Shown: positions 39,017 to 47,629 of the stretch, piece after piece
How the letters are laid out: each line of letters opens with the position of its first letter
Position numbering within the stretch: position 1 is the first letter of the stretch
DNA from: Trinickia acidisoli
GTDB taxonomy: Bacteria; Pseudomonadota; Gammaproteobacteria; Burkholderiales; Burkholderiaceae
DNA length: 64,000 nucleotides
NCBI RefSeq assembly: GCF_017315725.1
Contig: NZ_JAFLRG010000001.1
Span: 2,170,001-2,234,000 of the forward strand
Direction: 5' to 3'
Notes under the pieces: model-generated
What the model was told of the DNA's origin: nothing
The model's database searches: none
Seen by the model: the letters and a program-made list of their open reading frames with translations, nothing else
Translations under genes and position numbers: made by a program

Positions 39017-40273
39017 TCAACCGAGCAATTCGGAAAAAGGAAGGAAACGCACCGTCTCGCCAGCGCTGATCGTATGATGCGGCGGGTTATCGATCAACCC
39101 GTCTCCCCATACCGTCGACGTCAACACCGCGGAGCTCTGGTTCGGGAACAGATCGAGCCCGCCCGCGGCATTCACGCGAGCACGCACGAACTCGTTGCGG
39201 CGGTCGCCCTTGGATTGCGTGAAGTCGGCACGCAGCGAAACGGCACGCGGTGCGACCTCGCGAACCCCTGCGAGACGCAGCAGGAATGGGCGAACGAACA
39301 GCAAGAATGTGACGAAGCTGGAAACGGGGTTGCCCGGCAAGCCGATGAAATGCGTTTCGCCGGCCTGTTCGCCCGCGGCAGCGCGACGCACCGCACCGAA
39401 TGCAAGCGGCTTGCCAGGCTTCATCGCGATCTGCCAGAGAGCGAGGCGCCCCAGCGATTCGACGGCCGGCTTCACGTGATCCTCTTCGCCGACCGACACG
39501 CCCCCCGAGGTCAAGATCAAATCGTGCTCGCGCGCGGCGGCGGCCAGCGCGTCGCGCGTCGCATCGAAGCGGTCGGGCACGATGCCGAGGTCGGTCACCT
39601 CGCAATTAAGGCGCGTCAATAGGCCGCGTAGCGTAAAGCGGTTCGAGTTATAGATGCCGCCCGGCGCGAGCGGCTCGCCCGGCATCGTCAACTCGTCGCC
39701 CGTGAAGAATACGGCGACTTTCAAGCGGCGCGTGACCTCGAGCGTCGCCGAGCCGATTGATGCTGCGAGTCCGAGCGCTTGCGGCGTCAGGCGCGTGCCG
39801 GCCGGCAAAATGATTGCGCCGCGGCGAATGTCGGCGCCTTGCGCCGTGATCCATTCGCCCGCTTTGGGCGTGTGCAGGATCGTCACGGCATCGCCGTCCG
39901 CTTCGGTTTGCTCTTGCATCACGACAGCATCCGCGCCGGGCGGCACCGGCGCGCCCGTAAAAATGCGCGCGGCCGTGCCCACGGCCAACGGTTGCGGCGA
40001 TTGGCCCGCGGGTACCCGCTGCGAAACCGGCAGGCGGCGCTCGCCGTGGAAAAGATCGGCTACGCGCACGGCATAGCCGTCCATCGCGCTCGTATGCACG
40101 GGCGGCACATCGAGTTCGGATACGACGTCGGCGGCCAGAACGCGCCCTAGCGCATCGAGCGTCGCGACCGTTTCGGTTTCGGCGATGGGATTTGCGGCGG
40201 CAAGCAGCGTGGCAAGCGCTTCGGCCGTCGACAAGAGCGGGCCGCGCGGGGCGGCATGGGTCGGCGTGGACAT
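39017..40273 (-). CDS. moeA: Molybdopterin molybdenumtransferase MoeA
   Basis: Inserts molybdate into adenylated molybdopterin. 418 residues, with VPPVHTSAMDGYAVR, the metal-site segments TGAPVPPGADAVVMQE, DELTMPGEPLAPGGIYNSN, LTSGGVSVGEEDHV and FIGLPGNPVSSFVTF. The ATG at 40271-40273 gives MSTPTHAAPRG. It is 144 nt after thrC. No mobA lies between them in this window. Confidence 0.95.
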   Translation of the reverse strand: MSTPTHAAPRGPLLSTAEALATLLAAANPIAETETVATLDALGRVLAADVVSELDVPPVHTSAMDGYAVRVADLFHGERRLPVSQRVPAGQSPQPLAVGTAARIFTGAPVPPGADAVVMQEQTEADGDAVTILHTPKAGEWITAQGADIRRGAIILPAGTRLTPQALGLAASIGSATLEVTRRLKVAVFFTGDELTMPGEPLAPGGIYNSNRFTLRGLLTRLNCEVTDLGIVPDRFDATRDALAAAAREHDLILTSGGVSVGEEDHVKPAVESLGRLALWQIAMKPGKPLAFGAVRRAAAGEQAGETHFIGLPGNPVSSFVTFLLFVRPFLLRLAGVREVAPRAVSLRADFTQSKGDRRNEFVRARVNAAGGLDLFPNQSSAVLTSTVWGDGLIDNPPHHTISAGETVRFLPFSELLG

Positions 40274-40417
40274 CGGCAAGCGATTCTCGCGGCGAAAACC
40301 CTCATTGTAGCGACGCTCCCGCCAATAGGGCATATGCCGAACGGCAACTCGCGCATGCGCAAGCTGCAACGGGTGACGCACACCACTTCGCGCCACCCCG
40401 AGCCGCTCGTCGGACGC

Positions 40418-41869
40418 TCAATCGCCCGTATGCGCCGCGATGAACGCCTTCACGCCCGTGGCATCGGCGGGTAGCACCTCGAAGCGTTGCGGCAGCGATT
40501 CCAGGCCGGCGAACGCCGCGGGCCGTTGCGGATCGCGCCCCAGCGCCTCGCGTATCGTCTCGCCGAACTTGATCGGCTGCGCCGTCTCCAGCACGACCAT
40601 CGGCACGCCGGCATCCAAGTGCTCGCGCGCGACCTTGAGCCCGTCGGCCGTATGGGTGTCGATGACTTGGCCATAGCGCGACTCGACGTCGCGGATGGTC
40701 GCGACACGATCGTCGTGCGTGCTGCTGCCCGAAACGAAGCCGAACTCGCGCACGCGAGCAAAATCGCCGCTCGCGTTCAGATCGAACCCGCCCTTTTCCT
40801 CAACGTCGCGGAACAGTTGCAACACGCGCGCCGGATCGCGGCCGAGCAGATCGAACACGAAGCGCTCGAAGTTCGACGCCTTCGAAATGTCCATGCTGGG
40901 GCTGCTCGTGTGGTAAGTCTGAGCCGCCCCGCGCACGCGATAGGCACCCGTGCGGAAGAACTCGTCGAGCACGTCGTTTTCGTTCGTGGCGACGACGAGC
41001 TTTTCGATCGGCAGCCCCATCATCCGGGCGATGTGCCCCGCGCACACGTTGCCGAAATTGCCCGACGGCACGGTGAACGAGACGCGCTCGTCGTTCGATT
41101 GCGTCGCCGCGAAATACCCCTTGAAGTAGTAGACGACCTGCGCCACGACACGGGCCCAGTTGATCGAATTGACGGTGCCGATCCGTTGCCGCGCCTTGAA
41201 CGCGTGATCGTTCGAGACGGCCTTCACGATGTCCTGGCAATCGTCGAAAACCCCTTCGATCGCCAAGTTGAAGATGTTCGGCTCCTGCAAGCTGTACATC
41301 TGGGCCGTCTGGAACGCACTCATCTTGCAATGCGGCGAGAGCATGAAAACGCGAAGGCCGGCCTTGCCGCGCATGGCGTACTCGGCCGCGCTGCCCGTAT
41401 CGCCGGAGGTCGCGCCAAGAATATTGAGCGTCTGCCCGTGCTTGGCCAGCGTGTACTCGAACAAATTGCCGAGCAATTGCATCGCCATGTCCTTGAACGC
41501 CAGCGTCGGCCCGTTCGACAGGGCGAGCAGCGAGAGCGGCGCGCCATGCTCGACGCCGAGCGGCACGAGCGGCGTGATCGCGTTCGCGTCCTCGCCGGCG
41601 CGCACGTTGCCGTAGACGTCGGCCCGGTAGGTGCGGCGCGTGAGCGCATGCAAATCGGCGGCGGGAATGTCGTCGCAGAACTTGCCGAGCACCTCGAACG
41701 CGAGATCGGCGTACGGCAGCGCGCGCCAGCGCGCGAACTCCTCGGCCGTCACGCGCGGGTACTCGGCCGGCAGATAAAGCCCGCCGTCCTTGGCAAGGCC
41801 CGCGAGCAAGATGTCGGAGAACGTATGGCGCTCGCCGATGCCGGCGCCGCGCGTAGAGATGTAGTTCAT
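40418..41869 (-). CDS. thrC: Threonine synthase
   Basis: PLP enzyme turning O-phosphohomoserine into threonine. 483 residues (the longer ThrC class), starting MNYISTRGAG, with the PLP lysine in LAFKDMAMQLLGN, GATSGDTGSAAEYAMRGK and VPSGNFGNVCAGHIA. ATG at 41867-41869; longer starts run into hom. It lies 34 nt after hom. Confidence 0.97.
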   Translation of the reverse strand: MNYISTRGAGIGERHTFSDILLAGLAKDGGLYLPAEYPRVTAEEFARWRALPYADLAFEVLGKFCDDIPAADLHALTRRTYRADVYGNVRAGEDANAITPLVPLGVEHGAPLSLLALSNGPTLAFKDMAMQLLGNLFEYTLAKHGQTLNILGATSGDTGSAAEYAMRGKAGLRVFMLSPHCKMSAFQTAQMYSLQEPNIFNLAIEGVFDDCQDIVKAVSNDHAFKARQRIGTVNSINWARVVAQVVYYFKGYFAATQSNDERVSFTVPSGNFGNVCAGHIARMMGLPIEKLVVATNENDVLDEFFRTGAYRVRGAAQTYHTSSPSMDISKASNFERFVFDLLGRDPARVLQLFRDVEEKGGFDLNASGDFARVREFGFVSGSSTHDDRVATIRDVESRYGQVIDTHTADGLKVAREHLDAGVPMVVLETAQPIKFGETIREALGRDPQRPAAFAGLESLPQRFEVLPADATGVKAFIAAHTGD

Positions 41870-41903
41870 GGTCGGCTTCGTGACTTCGATTTCAGTGACA
41901 GGC

Positions 41904-43229
41904 TCAGCTTTGCGCTTCGATCCGAAGCCGCGTGACGTTCGAGACGACTGTCGAAAGCGCTTCGATGCGTGCGATGGCCGCGTTGACGTTCTTCTCGAGC
42001 GTATCGTGCGTGATGATGACGACATCGGTCTCGCCGTTGTCGGCGATCTGCTCCGCCTCCTTTTGCAGCAAGGCGTCGATCGAGATACCGGCATCGGCCA
42101 GGATGCGCGTGATGTCGGCCAGCACGCCCGTTACGTCCGCCACGCGCAAACGCAAGTAATAACCGCTCGTCACTTCTTCGATCGGCAGCACCGGCGTATC
42201 GGCCAAGCTTTGCGGCTGGAATGCGAGGTGCGGCACGCGATGGCCCGGATCGGCCGTATCGAGGCGCGTCACGTCGACGAGGTCGGCGACGACGGCCGAC
42301 GCCGTCGGCTCGGCCCCGGCGCCTTTGCCGTAGTACAGCGTCGTGCCGACGGCATCGCCATGTACCTCGACGGCGTTCATCGCGCCCTCGACGTTCGCCA
42401 GCAGGCGCTTGGCGGAGATCAGCGTCGGGTGCACGCGCAACTCGATCCCATGCGTGGTGCGGCGCGTGATGCCGAGCAGCTTGATACGGTAGCCGAGATC
42501 TTCCGCGTATTTGATGTCGATCGAGGCGAGCTTGCTGATGCCTTCGACATAGGCGCGATCGAACTGCACCGGAATGCCGAACGCGATCGCGCTCATGATC
42601 GTGAGCTTGTGCGCCGCGTCCACGCCCTCGATGTCGAACGTCGGGTCGGCTTCGGCATAACCGAGCGCCTGCGCGGCCTCGAGCGCCGTCGCGAAATCGA
42701 GGCCGCGCTCGCGCATTTCGGAGAGGATGTAGTTCGTCGTGCCGTTGATGATGCCCGCGATCGACTGAATGCGATTGGCCGTCAGCCCTTCGCGCAACGC
42801 CTTGATGATCGGAATTCCGCCGGCCACGGCCGCCTCGAACGCCACCATCACGCCCTTGGCGCGCGCCGCCTCGAAGATCTCGGTGCCGTGCACGGCGAGC
42901 AGCGCCTTGTTCGCCGTGACGACATGCTTGCCATGCGCGATCGCCCGCAGCACGAGTTCGCGCGCGATGCCGGTGCCGCCGATCATTTCGGCAACGATGC
43001 CGACGGCCGGATCGTCGATCACGGCATCGAAGTCGTTGCCGACCTGCACTTCGCCCACGGCGTCGCCGAGCGCGGCGAGCGCCTTGGCGGGATTGCGCAC
43101 GGCAATGCGCGCCACCTCGATCCCACGGCCGGCGCGGCGTTTGATCTCTTCCTGGTTGCGGCGCAGCACCGTGAAGGTGCCGCTGCCGACCGTGCCGAAG
43201 CCCAACAAGCCAACTTTGATCGGTTCCAT
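41904..43229 (-). CDS. hom: Homoserine dehydrogenase
   Basis: Reduces aspartate semialdehyde to homoserine. 441 residues: Rossmann domain (GLLGFGTVGSGT at the N-terminus), catalytic region (IINGTTNYILSEM, EADPTFDIEGVDAAHKL) and a C-terminal ACT domain (about 360-430) for allosteric control, typically by threonine. It lies between alaC and thrC. No leader peptide or riboswitch was seen. Confidence 0.97.
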   Translation of the reverse strand: MEPIKVGLLGFGTVGSGTFTVLRRNQEEIKRRAGRGIEVARIAVRNPAKALAALGDAVGEVQVGNDFDAVIDDPAVGIVAEMIGGTGIARELVLRAIAHGKHVVTANKALLAVHGTEIFEAARAKGVMVAFEAAVAGGIPIIKALREGLTANRIQSIAGIINGTTNYILSEMRERGLDFATALEAAQALGYAEADPTFDIEGVDAAHKLTIMSAIAFGIPVQFDRAYVEGISKLASIDIKYAEDLGYRIKLLGITRRTTHGIELRVHPTLISAKRLLANVEGAMNAVEVHGDAVGTTLYYGKGAGAEPTASAVVADLVDVTRLDTADPGHRVPHLAFQPQSLADTPVLPIEEVTSGYYLRLRVADVTGVLADITRILADAGISIDALLQKEAEQIADNGETDVVIITHDTLEKNVNAAIARIEALSTVVSNVTRLRIEAQS

Positions 43230-43295
43230 GCAGCGTTTTCTAGTTAGATGAAACGTTGAAAAGGGGAAGCGCCCGGCCCTGCCGGCCGTGTGCGG

Positions 43296-44537
43296 CTAGG
43301 TGCCGTAGCGCTTGCGATAGCCTTCGAGAAAGCGCCCGATGCGGTTGATCGAGTCGGTCAGATCGTCGACGTTCGGCAAAAACACGACCCGGAAATGATC
43401 GGGCCGCGGCCAATTGAAGCCTGTACCCTGTACGAGCAGCACGCGTTCTTCGAGCAGCAGATCGAGAATGAATTGTTGATCGTTCTCGATCGGGTAGATC
43501 TTCGGGTCGAGCCGCGGGAACATGTACAAGGCCGCTTCGGGCTTGACGCAGCTCACGCCGGGAATCGCGTTGAGCATCTCGTAGGCGACCTGGCGCTGCC
43601 GGTAAAGACGCCCGTTCGGCGGCGCAATGAGATCGTTGATGCTCTGATAGCCGCCGAGCGCCGTCTGGATCGCATACTGTCCCGGCACGTTCGGGCACAG
43701 CCGCATCGACGCGAGGATGCCGAGCCCCTCGAAATAATCCTTGGCGTGGCGGCGATTCTCGCCCGTCAGGCCCGAGACGTACATCCAACCCGCGCGATAG
43801 CCGCACGAGCGGTAGCTCTTGGACAGGCTGTTGAACGTCACGGTCAGCACGTCTTCCGACAGCGCCGCAAGCGACGTGTGCTTTTTGCCGTCGTAGACGA
43901 TCTTGTCGTAGACCTCGTCGGCAAACACGACGAGCCCATGCTGGCGGGCGATTTCGAGCAGATCGAGCAAAAGCTCGTCCGAATACAGCGCGCCGGTCGG
44001 GTTGTTCGGATTGATGACGACAAGCGCGCGAGTGCGCGGCGTGATCTTGGCGCGCAGATCGTCGAGGTCGGGCATCCACGCGTTCGACTCGTCGCACAAA
44101 TAGTGGACGGGCGTGCCGCCCGAGAGGCTGACCGCGGCCGTCCAGAGCGGATAGTCGGGCGCCGGCAGCAGCACTTCGTCGCCATCGTTGAGCAGCGCCT
44201 GCATCGACATCACGATCAGTTCGGATGCGCCGTTGCCGATGTAGATGTCGTCGAGTTCGACCCCGGCCACGCCCTTTTGCTGCGAGTAATGCATGATCGC
44301 CTTGCGCGCGGCGAATACGCCTTTCGAATCCGAATAGCCCGAGGAGGCCGACAGATTGCGGATCATGTCCTGGATGATCTCGTCGGGCGCATCGAACCCG
44401 AACGGCGCCAGATTGCCGATGTTGAGCTTGATGATGCGATGCCCGTCTTCCTCCAGGCGCTTCGCGTGTTCGAGCACGGGTCCGCGGATGTCGTAGCAGA
44501 CGTTGAGCAGCTTGTTCGATTTCAGAATCGGTTTCAC
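43296..44537 (-). CDS. alaC: Pyridoxal phosphate aminotransferase, AlaC-like
   Basis: Class I/II aminotransferase resembling glutamate-pyruvate aminotransferase AlaC/AlaA. 413 residues, with the PLP lysine in FNSLSKSYRSCGYRAGWM and NPNNPTGALYS. The start is GTG (44535-44537, KPILKSNKLLNVCYDIRGP); a GTG three codons earlier is an alternative. It heads the run to moaE, consistent with amino-acid synthesis, and is divergent from the Mth938-domain gene. Confidence 0.9.
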   Translation of the reverse strand: MKPILKSNKLLNVCYDIRGPVLEHAKRLEEDGHRIIKLNIGNLAPFGFDAPDEIIQDMIRNLSASSGYSDSKGVFAARKAIMHYSQQKGVAGVELDDIYIGNGASELIVMSMQALLNDGDEVLLPAPDYPLWTAAVSLSGGTPVHYLCDESNAWMPDLDDLRAKITPRTRALVVINPNNPTGALYSDELLLDLLEIARQHGLVVFADEVYDKIVYDGKKHTSLAALSEDVLTVTFNSLSKSYRSCGYRAGWMYVSGLTGENRRHAKDYFEGLGILASMRLCPNVPGQYAIQTALGGYQSINDLIAPPNGRLYRQRQVAYEMLNAIPGVSCVKPEAALYMFPRLDPKIYPIENDQQFILDLLLEERVLLVQGTGFNWPRPDHFRVVFLPNVDDLTDSINRIGRFLEGYRKRYGT

Positions 44538-44769
44538 GGCGGACACAGTTCCTGGGGAGGGCCGAAAGACGGGGCGCCGGCCGATCGAAAAAGGGCGATC
44601 GGCGTGCGCGAAAGCGTTGCTGCGCCCGGGCGGCGACGATTTCGCCGGGTGAAATGCGCGCGGCTGGCCAGCCCTGGCTGACGACGCGCTTGTGGCGCAC
44701 GAACGGGGCGAGGCGGGGATTCGCTCGCGCGCGAGCACGATGCTGGGCGCCGCAGGGCGGCTAAAAAGT

Positions 44770-44775
44770 TATAAT
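44770..44775 (+). promoter_or_regulatory. Candidate -10 box, Mth938-domain gene
   Basis: A consensus TATAAT in an AT-rich patch (AAAAAGTTATAATTTA) predicting a start near 44782 and a ~120-nt leader. No recognisable -35 at the right distance. Confidence 0.45.
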
Positions 44776-44830
44776 TTAGCGGATTTCGGCCGACTTTCGC
44801 AATGCACCATTTATCGCGAGAGCCCCTTTT

Positions 44831-44874
44831 GGCCTCGATGCGGGCCTCGATGCGGGCCTCGATGCAGGCCTCGG
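44831..44874. repeat. 12-bp tandem repeat, about 3.6 copies
   Basis: Units GGCCTCGATGCG at 44831, 44843 and 44855 (the last ends in A), then a partial GGCCTCGG at 44867. It lies in the presumed leader of the Mth938-domain gene. Tandem copies can vary in number by slippage; no function is known. Confidence 0.85.
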
Positions 44875-44902
44875 CCCGCCCGACAGAACTACGGAAACCG
44901 AT

Positions 44903-45277
44903 TTGAAATTACATCCGGACCCAAGCGGCGCCCTCAACACGGTGACCGGTTATGGCGCCCATTACGTGGACGTCAATCTCGTGCGCCATGAAAGCAGCAT
45001 CTTGCTGCTGCCCGACGCGCCGGTGCTCACATGGCCCGTGTCGTCGTTCGACGCGCTCGCGCCCGAGCATTTCGCGCTTCTGCTCGAGCAGGCGCCCGAA
45101 GTCGTCGTATTCGGCAGCGGCGCGCGCCTGCGCTTTCCTCACCCTCGGCTCACGGCGCCGCTCGCGGCCCGCCGCATCGGCATCGAGACGATGGACTTCA
45201 TGGCGGCCTGCCGCACGTACAACATCCTGATGGCCGAAGGCCGGCGCGTAGCCGCGGCCCTGCTCATCGAGCAATGA
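44903..45277 (+). CDS. Mth938-like domain (DUF498) protein
   Basis: Small protein of the Mth938/NDUFAF3-like fold, 124 residues from a TTG start at 44903 (KLHPDPSGALNTVTGYG). Blocks include VVVFGSGARLRFPHPRL and GIETMDFMAACRTYNILMAEGRRVAAALL. No catalytic motif is known. It sits 100 nt upstream of arnT on the same strand and could be co-transcribed, but nothing links its function to lipid A. In eukaryotes, relatives assist complex I assembly; I do not transfer this role. Confidence 0.8.
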   Translation: MKLHPDPSGALNTVTGYGAHYVDVNLVRHESSILLLPDAPVLTWPVSSFDALAPEHFALLLEQAPEVVVFGSGARLRFPHPRLTAPLAARRIGIETMDFMAACRTYNILMAEGRRVAAALLIEQ

Positions 45278-45377
45278 ACGCGCGAGCGCCCCGCTGGCCC
45301 GCGCCGGACCGCTCGCGCGCGAGCATGCGCACGCCCACCGCCTTTGGCCGACACCGATAGAGAATCACGCCGCCTCC

Positions 45378-47114
45378 ATGCCGCTTCAACGTTATTCCCG
45401 CGCCAACGGCGCCGTTCAATCCGACCGCACCGCGCCACCGAGCGGCGCGACGACGCCCTGGCCCGTCGGCCCTGTCGCCGTCGTATTGCTGATCGTTGCC
45501 CTCGCGCTCCTCTGGTTCGTCCCCTTGGGCTGGCGACACCTCGTGCCGAGCGACGAGGGCCGCTACGCCGAGATGGCGCGAGAAATGTTTTTGACCGGTG
45601 ACTGGATCACGCCGCGCTACAACGGCTACAAGTACTTCGAAAAGCCGCCGCTGCAAACCTGGATGAACGCCCTGACGTTCGCCTGGTTCGGCATCGGCGA
45701 GTGGCAGGCGCGGCTCTACACCGCGCTCACGGGTTTTGCCGGCATGCTCTTCGCCGGCTACACGAGCGCTCGCCTCGTGAATCGGACAGCCGGCATCGCC
45801 ACCGCGCTCGTGCTCGCGAGTGCGCCGTACTGGCAATTGATGGGCCACTTCAACACGCTCGACATGGGGCTTGCGTTTTGGATGGAGGTCACGCTGTGCG
45901 CGATGTTGCTCGCGCAGCGTGTCGGCATCGGCGCGCGCGAAGCTCGGCTCTGGATGTGGCTGTGCTGGGCGGCGATGGCGCTCGCCGTACTGTCCAAGGG
46001 CCTCATCGGCGTTCTGCTGCCGGGGGCGGTACTCGTCCTCTACACGCTGATCGAGCGCGACTGGGCGCTCTGGAAGCGCCTCTATCTGCCAAGCGGCCTC
46101 GTCGTCTTCTTCGCGATCGCAACCCCCTGGTTCGTGCTCGTGCAAGCGCGTAACCCCGAGTTCTTCAAGTTCTTCTTCATCGTCCAGCAATTCGACCGAT
46201 ATCTGACACCCGAGCAAAACCGGCCGGGCCCCGTCTACTACTTCGTATGGGTCATGCTCGTGGGCTTCCTGCCCTGGTTGTCGCTCGCTTGGCAGAGCAT
46301 TCGCCGCGCGCTCGCGCAGCCCAGGCAGCGGAACGGATTCGCGCCGGACAAGCTGCTCGTGATCTGGTGCGTGTTCATCTTTCTGTTCTTCAGCGCGTCC
46401 CACTCGAAGCTGGTGTCGTACGTGCTGCCGATCGCACCGGCGCTCGCACTCGTCATCGGCGCGTACCTCCCGCACGTCTCGCGCCGAGCCTGGCATCGCC
46501 ATCTGCTCGGTTATGGCGCGTTTCTCGTCGTTGCGGCGATCGCCGCCGTCTTCATCGCGCGCTTCGGCGACGCGCGTACGCCGAATGCGCTGTACCGCGA
46601 ATTTCGCGTCTGGGTGTTCGCGGCGATCGGCGTTGCCTTCGCTCTGACGCTGGCCGCCCTCGTCGTGCTGCGCCGCGCCGAGCGTGGCGTGCTGCCCTCG
46701 GCCATCGCTTTCGGCGCGGCCTGGGTGATGCTTTGCACGATCGCCGGCGCCGGGCACGAAGTGTTCGGCCGCCAAAGCTCGGGGGTGTTGCTCGCGCCGG
46801 CCGTCAAGGCGGCGCTCGCGCAGCAGCCGGCCGACACGCCGTTCTATTCGGTCGACGTGCTCGACCATACGATGCCGTTCTACGTCGGCCACACGATGAT
46901 CATGGTCGCCAGCCCCGACGAGTTGCGCTTCGGCGTCACGCAAGAGCCGTCCAAGTGGGTGCCGACCGTCGCCGAGTGGATCGTGCGCTGGAAGGCCGAC
47001 CCGCATGCGCTTGCCCTGATGCCGCCCGACGTCTACGACACGCTCGTTGCCCAGCACGTGCCGATGCGCGTGATCGCGCGCGATACCCGACGCGTCGTCG
47101 TCGAAAAGCCATGA
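45378..47114 (+). CDS. arnT: Undecaprenyl phosphate-L-Ara4N lipid A transferase ArnT
   Basis: Integral-membrane GT83 enzyme that moves 4-amino-4-deoxy-L-arabinose onto lipid A phosphates, lowering negative charge. 578 residues, about a dozen hydrophobic segments, with the periplasmic acidic motif PSDEGRYAEMAREM and KYFEKPPLQTW. It ends by ATGA overlap with the SMR-type gene. Located at the head of the arn cluster. Confidence 0.93.
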   Translation: MPLQRYSRANGAVQSDRTAPPSGATTPWPVGPVAVVLLIVALALLWFVPLGWRHLVPSDEGRYAEMAREMFLTGDWITPRYNGYKYFEKPPLQTWMNALTFAWFGIGEWQARLYTALTGFAGMLFAGYTSARLVNRTAGIATALVLASAPYWQLMGHFNTLDMGLAFWMEVTLCAMLLAQRVGIGAREARLWMWLCWAAMALAVLSKGLIGVLLPGAVLVLYTLIERDWALWKRLYLPSGLVVFFAIATPWFVLVQARNPEFFKFFFIVQQFDRYLTPEQNRPGPVYYFVWVMLVGFLPWLSLAWQSIRRALAQPRQRNGFAPDKLLVIWCVFIFLFFSASHSKLVSYVLPIAPALALVIGAYLPHVSRRAWHRHLLGYGAFLVVAAIAAVFIARFGDARTPNALYREFRVWVFAAIGVAFALTLAALVVLRRAERGVLPSAIAFGAAWVMLCTIAGAGHEVFGRQSSGVLLAPAVKAALAQQPADTPFYSVDVLDHTMPFYVGHTMIMVASPDELRFGVTQEPSKWVPTVAEWIVRWKADPHALALMPPDVYDTLVAQHVPMRVIARDTRRVVVEKP

Positions 47115-47521
47115 CCACCACCCAGCCGGCACAACCCACCGCCTATTCGATGAACCCGATATCTCTTTTCTGCATCCTGACGGGCGTCGCGCTGAACGCC
47201 GGCGCGCAACTGTTGCTGAAGGCCGGCGTGAATGCCGTTGGACACTTCGAATTCACCCGTGCGAACATTCTGCCGATCGGCCTGAAGCTCGCGATGCAGC
47301 TCCCGATCCTCTGCGGCCTCGGTTGCTACGTCGTCAGCGTCGTCGTCTGGATCGTCGGCCTCTCGCGCGTCGACGTGTCGATCGCCTATCCGATGCTTTC
47401 GCTCGGCTACGTGGTCAACGCCTTCGCGGCCTGGTATTTGTTCGGCGAAGTGCTGAGCCTGCAGCGTCTCGTCGGCATCGGCATCATCTTGCTCGGCGTG
47501 GTCGTGCTGGCGCGAAGCTGA
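47111..47521 (+). CDS. SMR-type membrane protein, ArnE/ArnF-like flippase subunit
   Basis: Small multidrug-resistance-type protein, 136 residues, four hydrophobic segments (LFCILTGVALNAGAQLLLKAG, LPILCGLGCYVVSVVVWIVGL, AYPMLSLGYVVNAFAAWYLFGE, LVGIGIILLGVVVLAR). In enteric bacteria ArnE and ArnF together flip undecaprenyl-phosphate-L-Ara4N; here only one such gene is found, so it may act as a homodimer or with a distant partner. The start overlaps the arnT stop (ATGA). A shorter start (MNPISLFC) is possible. Confidence 0.85.
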   Translation: MTTTQPAQPTAYSMNPISLFCILTGVALNAGAQLLLKAGVNAVGHFEFTRANILPIGLKLAMQLPILCGLGCYVVSVVVWIVGLSRVDVSIAYPMLSLGYVVNAFAAWYLFGEVLSLQRLVGIGIILLGVVVLARS

Positions 47522-47629
47522 GCGCGCGGCGAAGCGACGATCGCGCTTCGCGATGCAAAGACGAACAAGCACGCGGCGCCATCACGAGCGCCGCTATAAC
47601 CCTAATTACTCCGTATTCGAGCAACACCC

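Larger units (their letters stand above)
44538..44902. other. 365-nt gap between alaC and the Mth938 gene: promoter and tandem repeat
   Basis: It holds a TATAAT box on the plus strand, a 12-bp tandem repeat (both listed separately) and the presumed alaC promoter, which I could not place. No plausible gene. Confidence 0.5.

Noticed and set aside
44692..44991. Open frame across the 12-bp repeat before the Mth938 gene (gives repeated CGPR)
   Set aside because: A 12-bp repeat gives a repeating peptide in any open frame; there is no domain similarity, and the frame overlaps the Mth938 gene in another phase.
45264..47132. 622-codon frame antisense to arnT
   Set aside because: Opposes a clearly coding gene with conserved membrane segments; the translation is Arg/His/Asp-rich as expected for a reverse-strand shadow.
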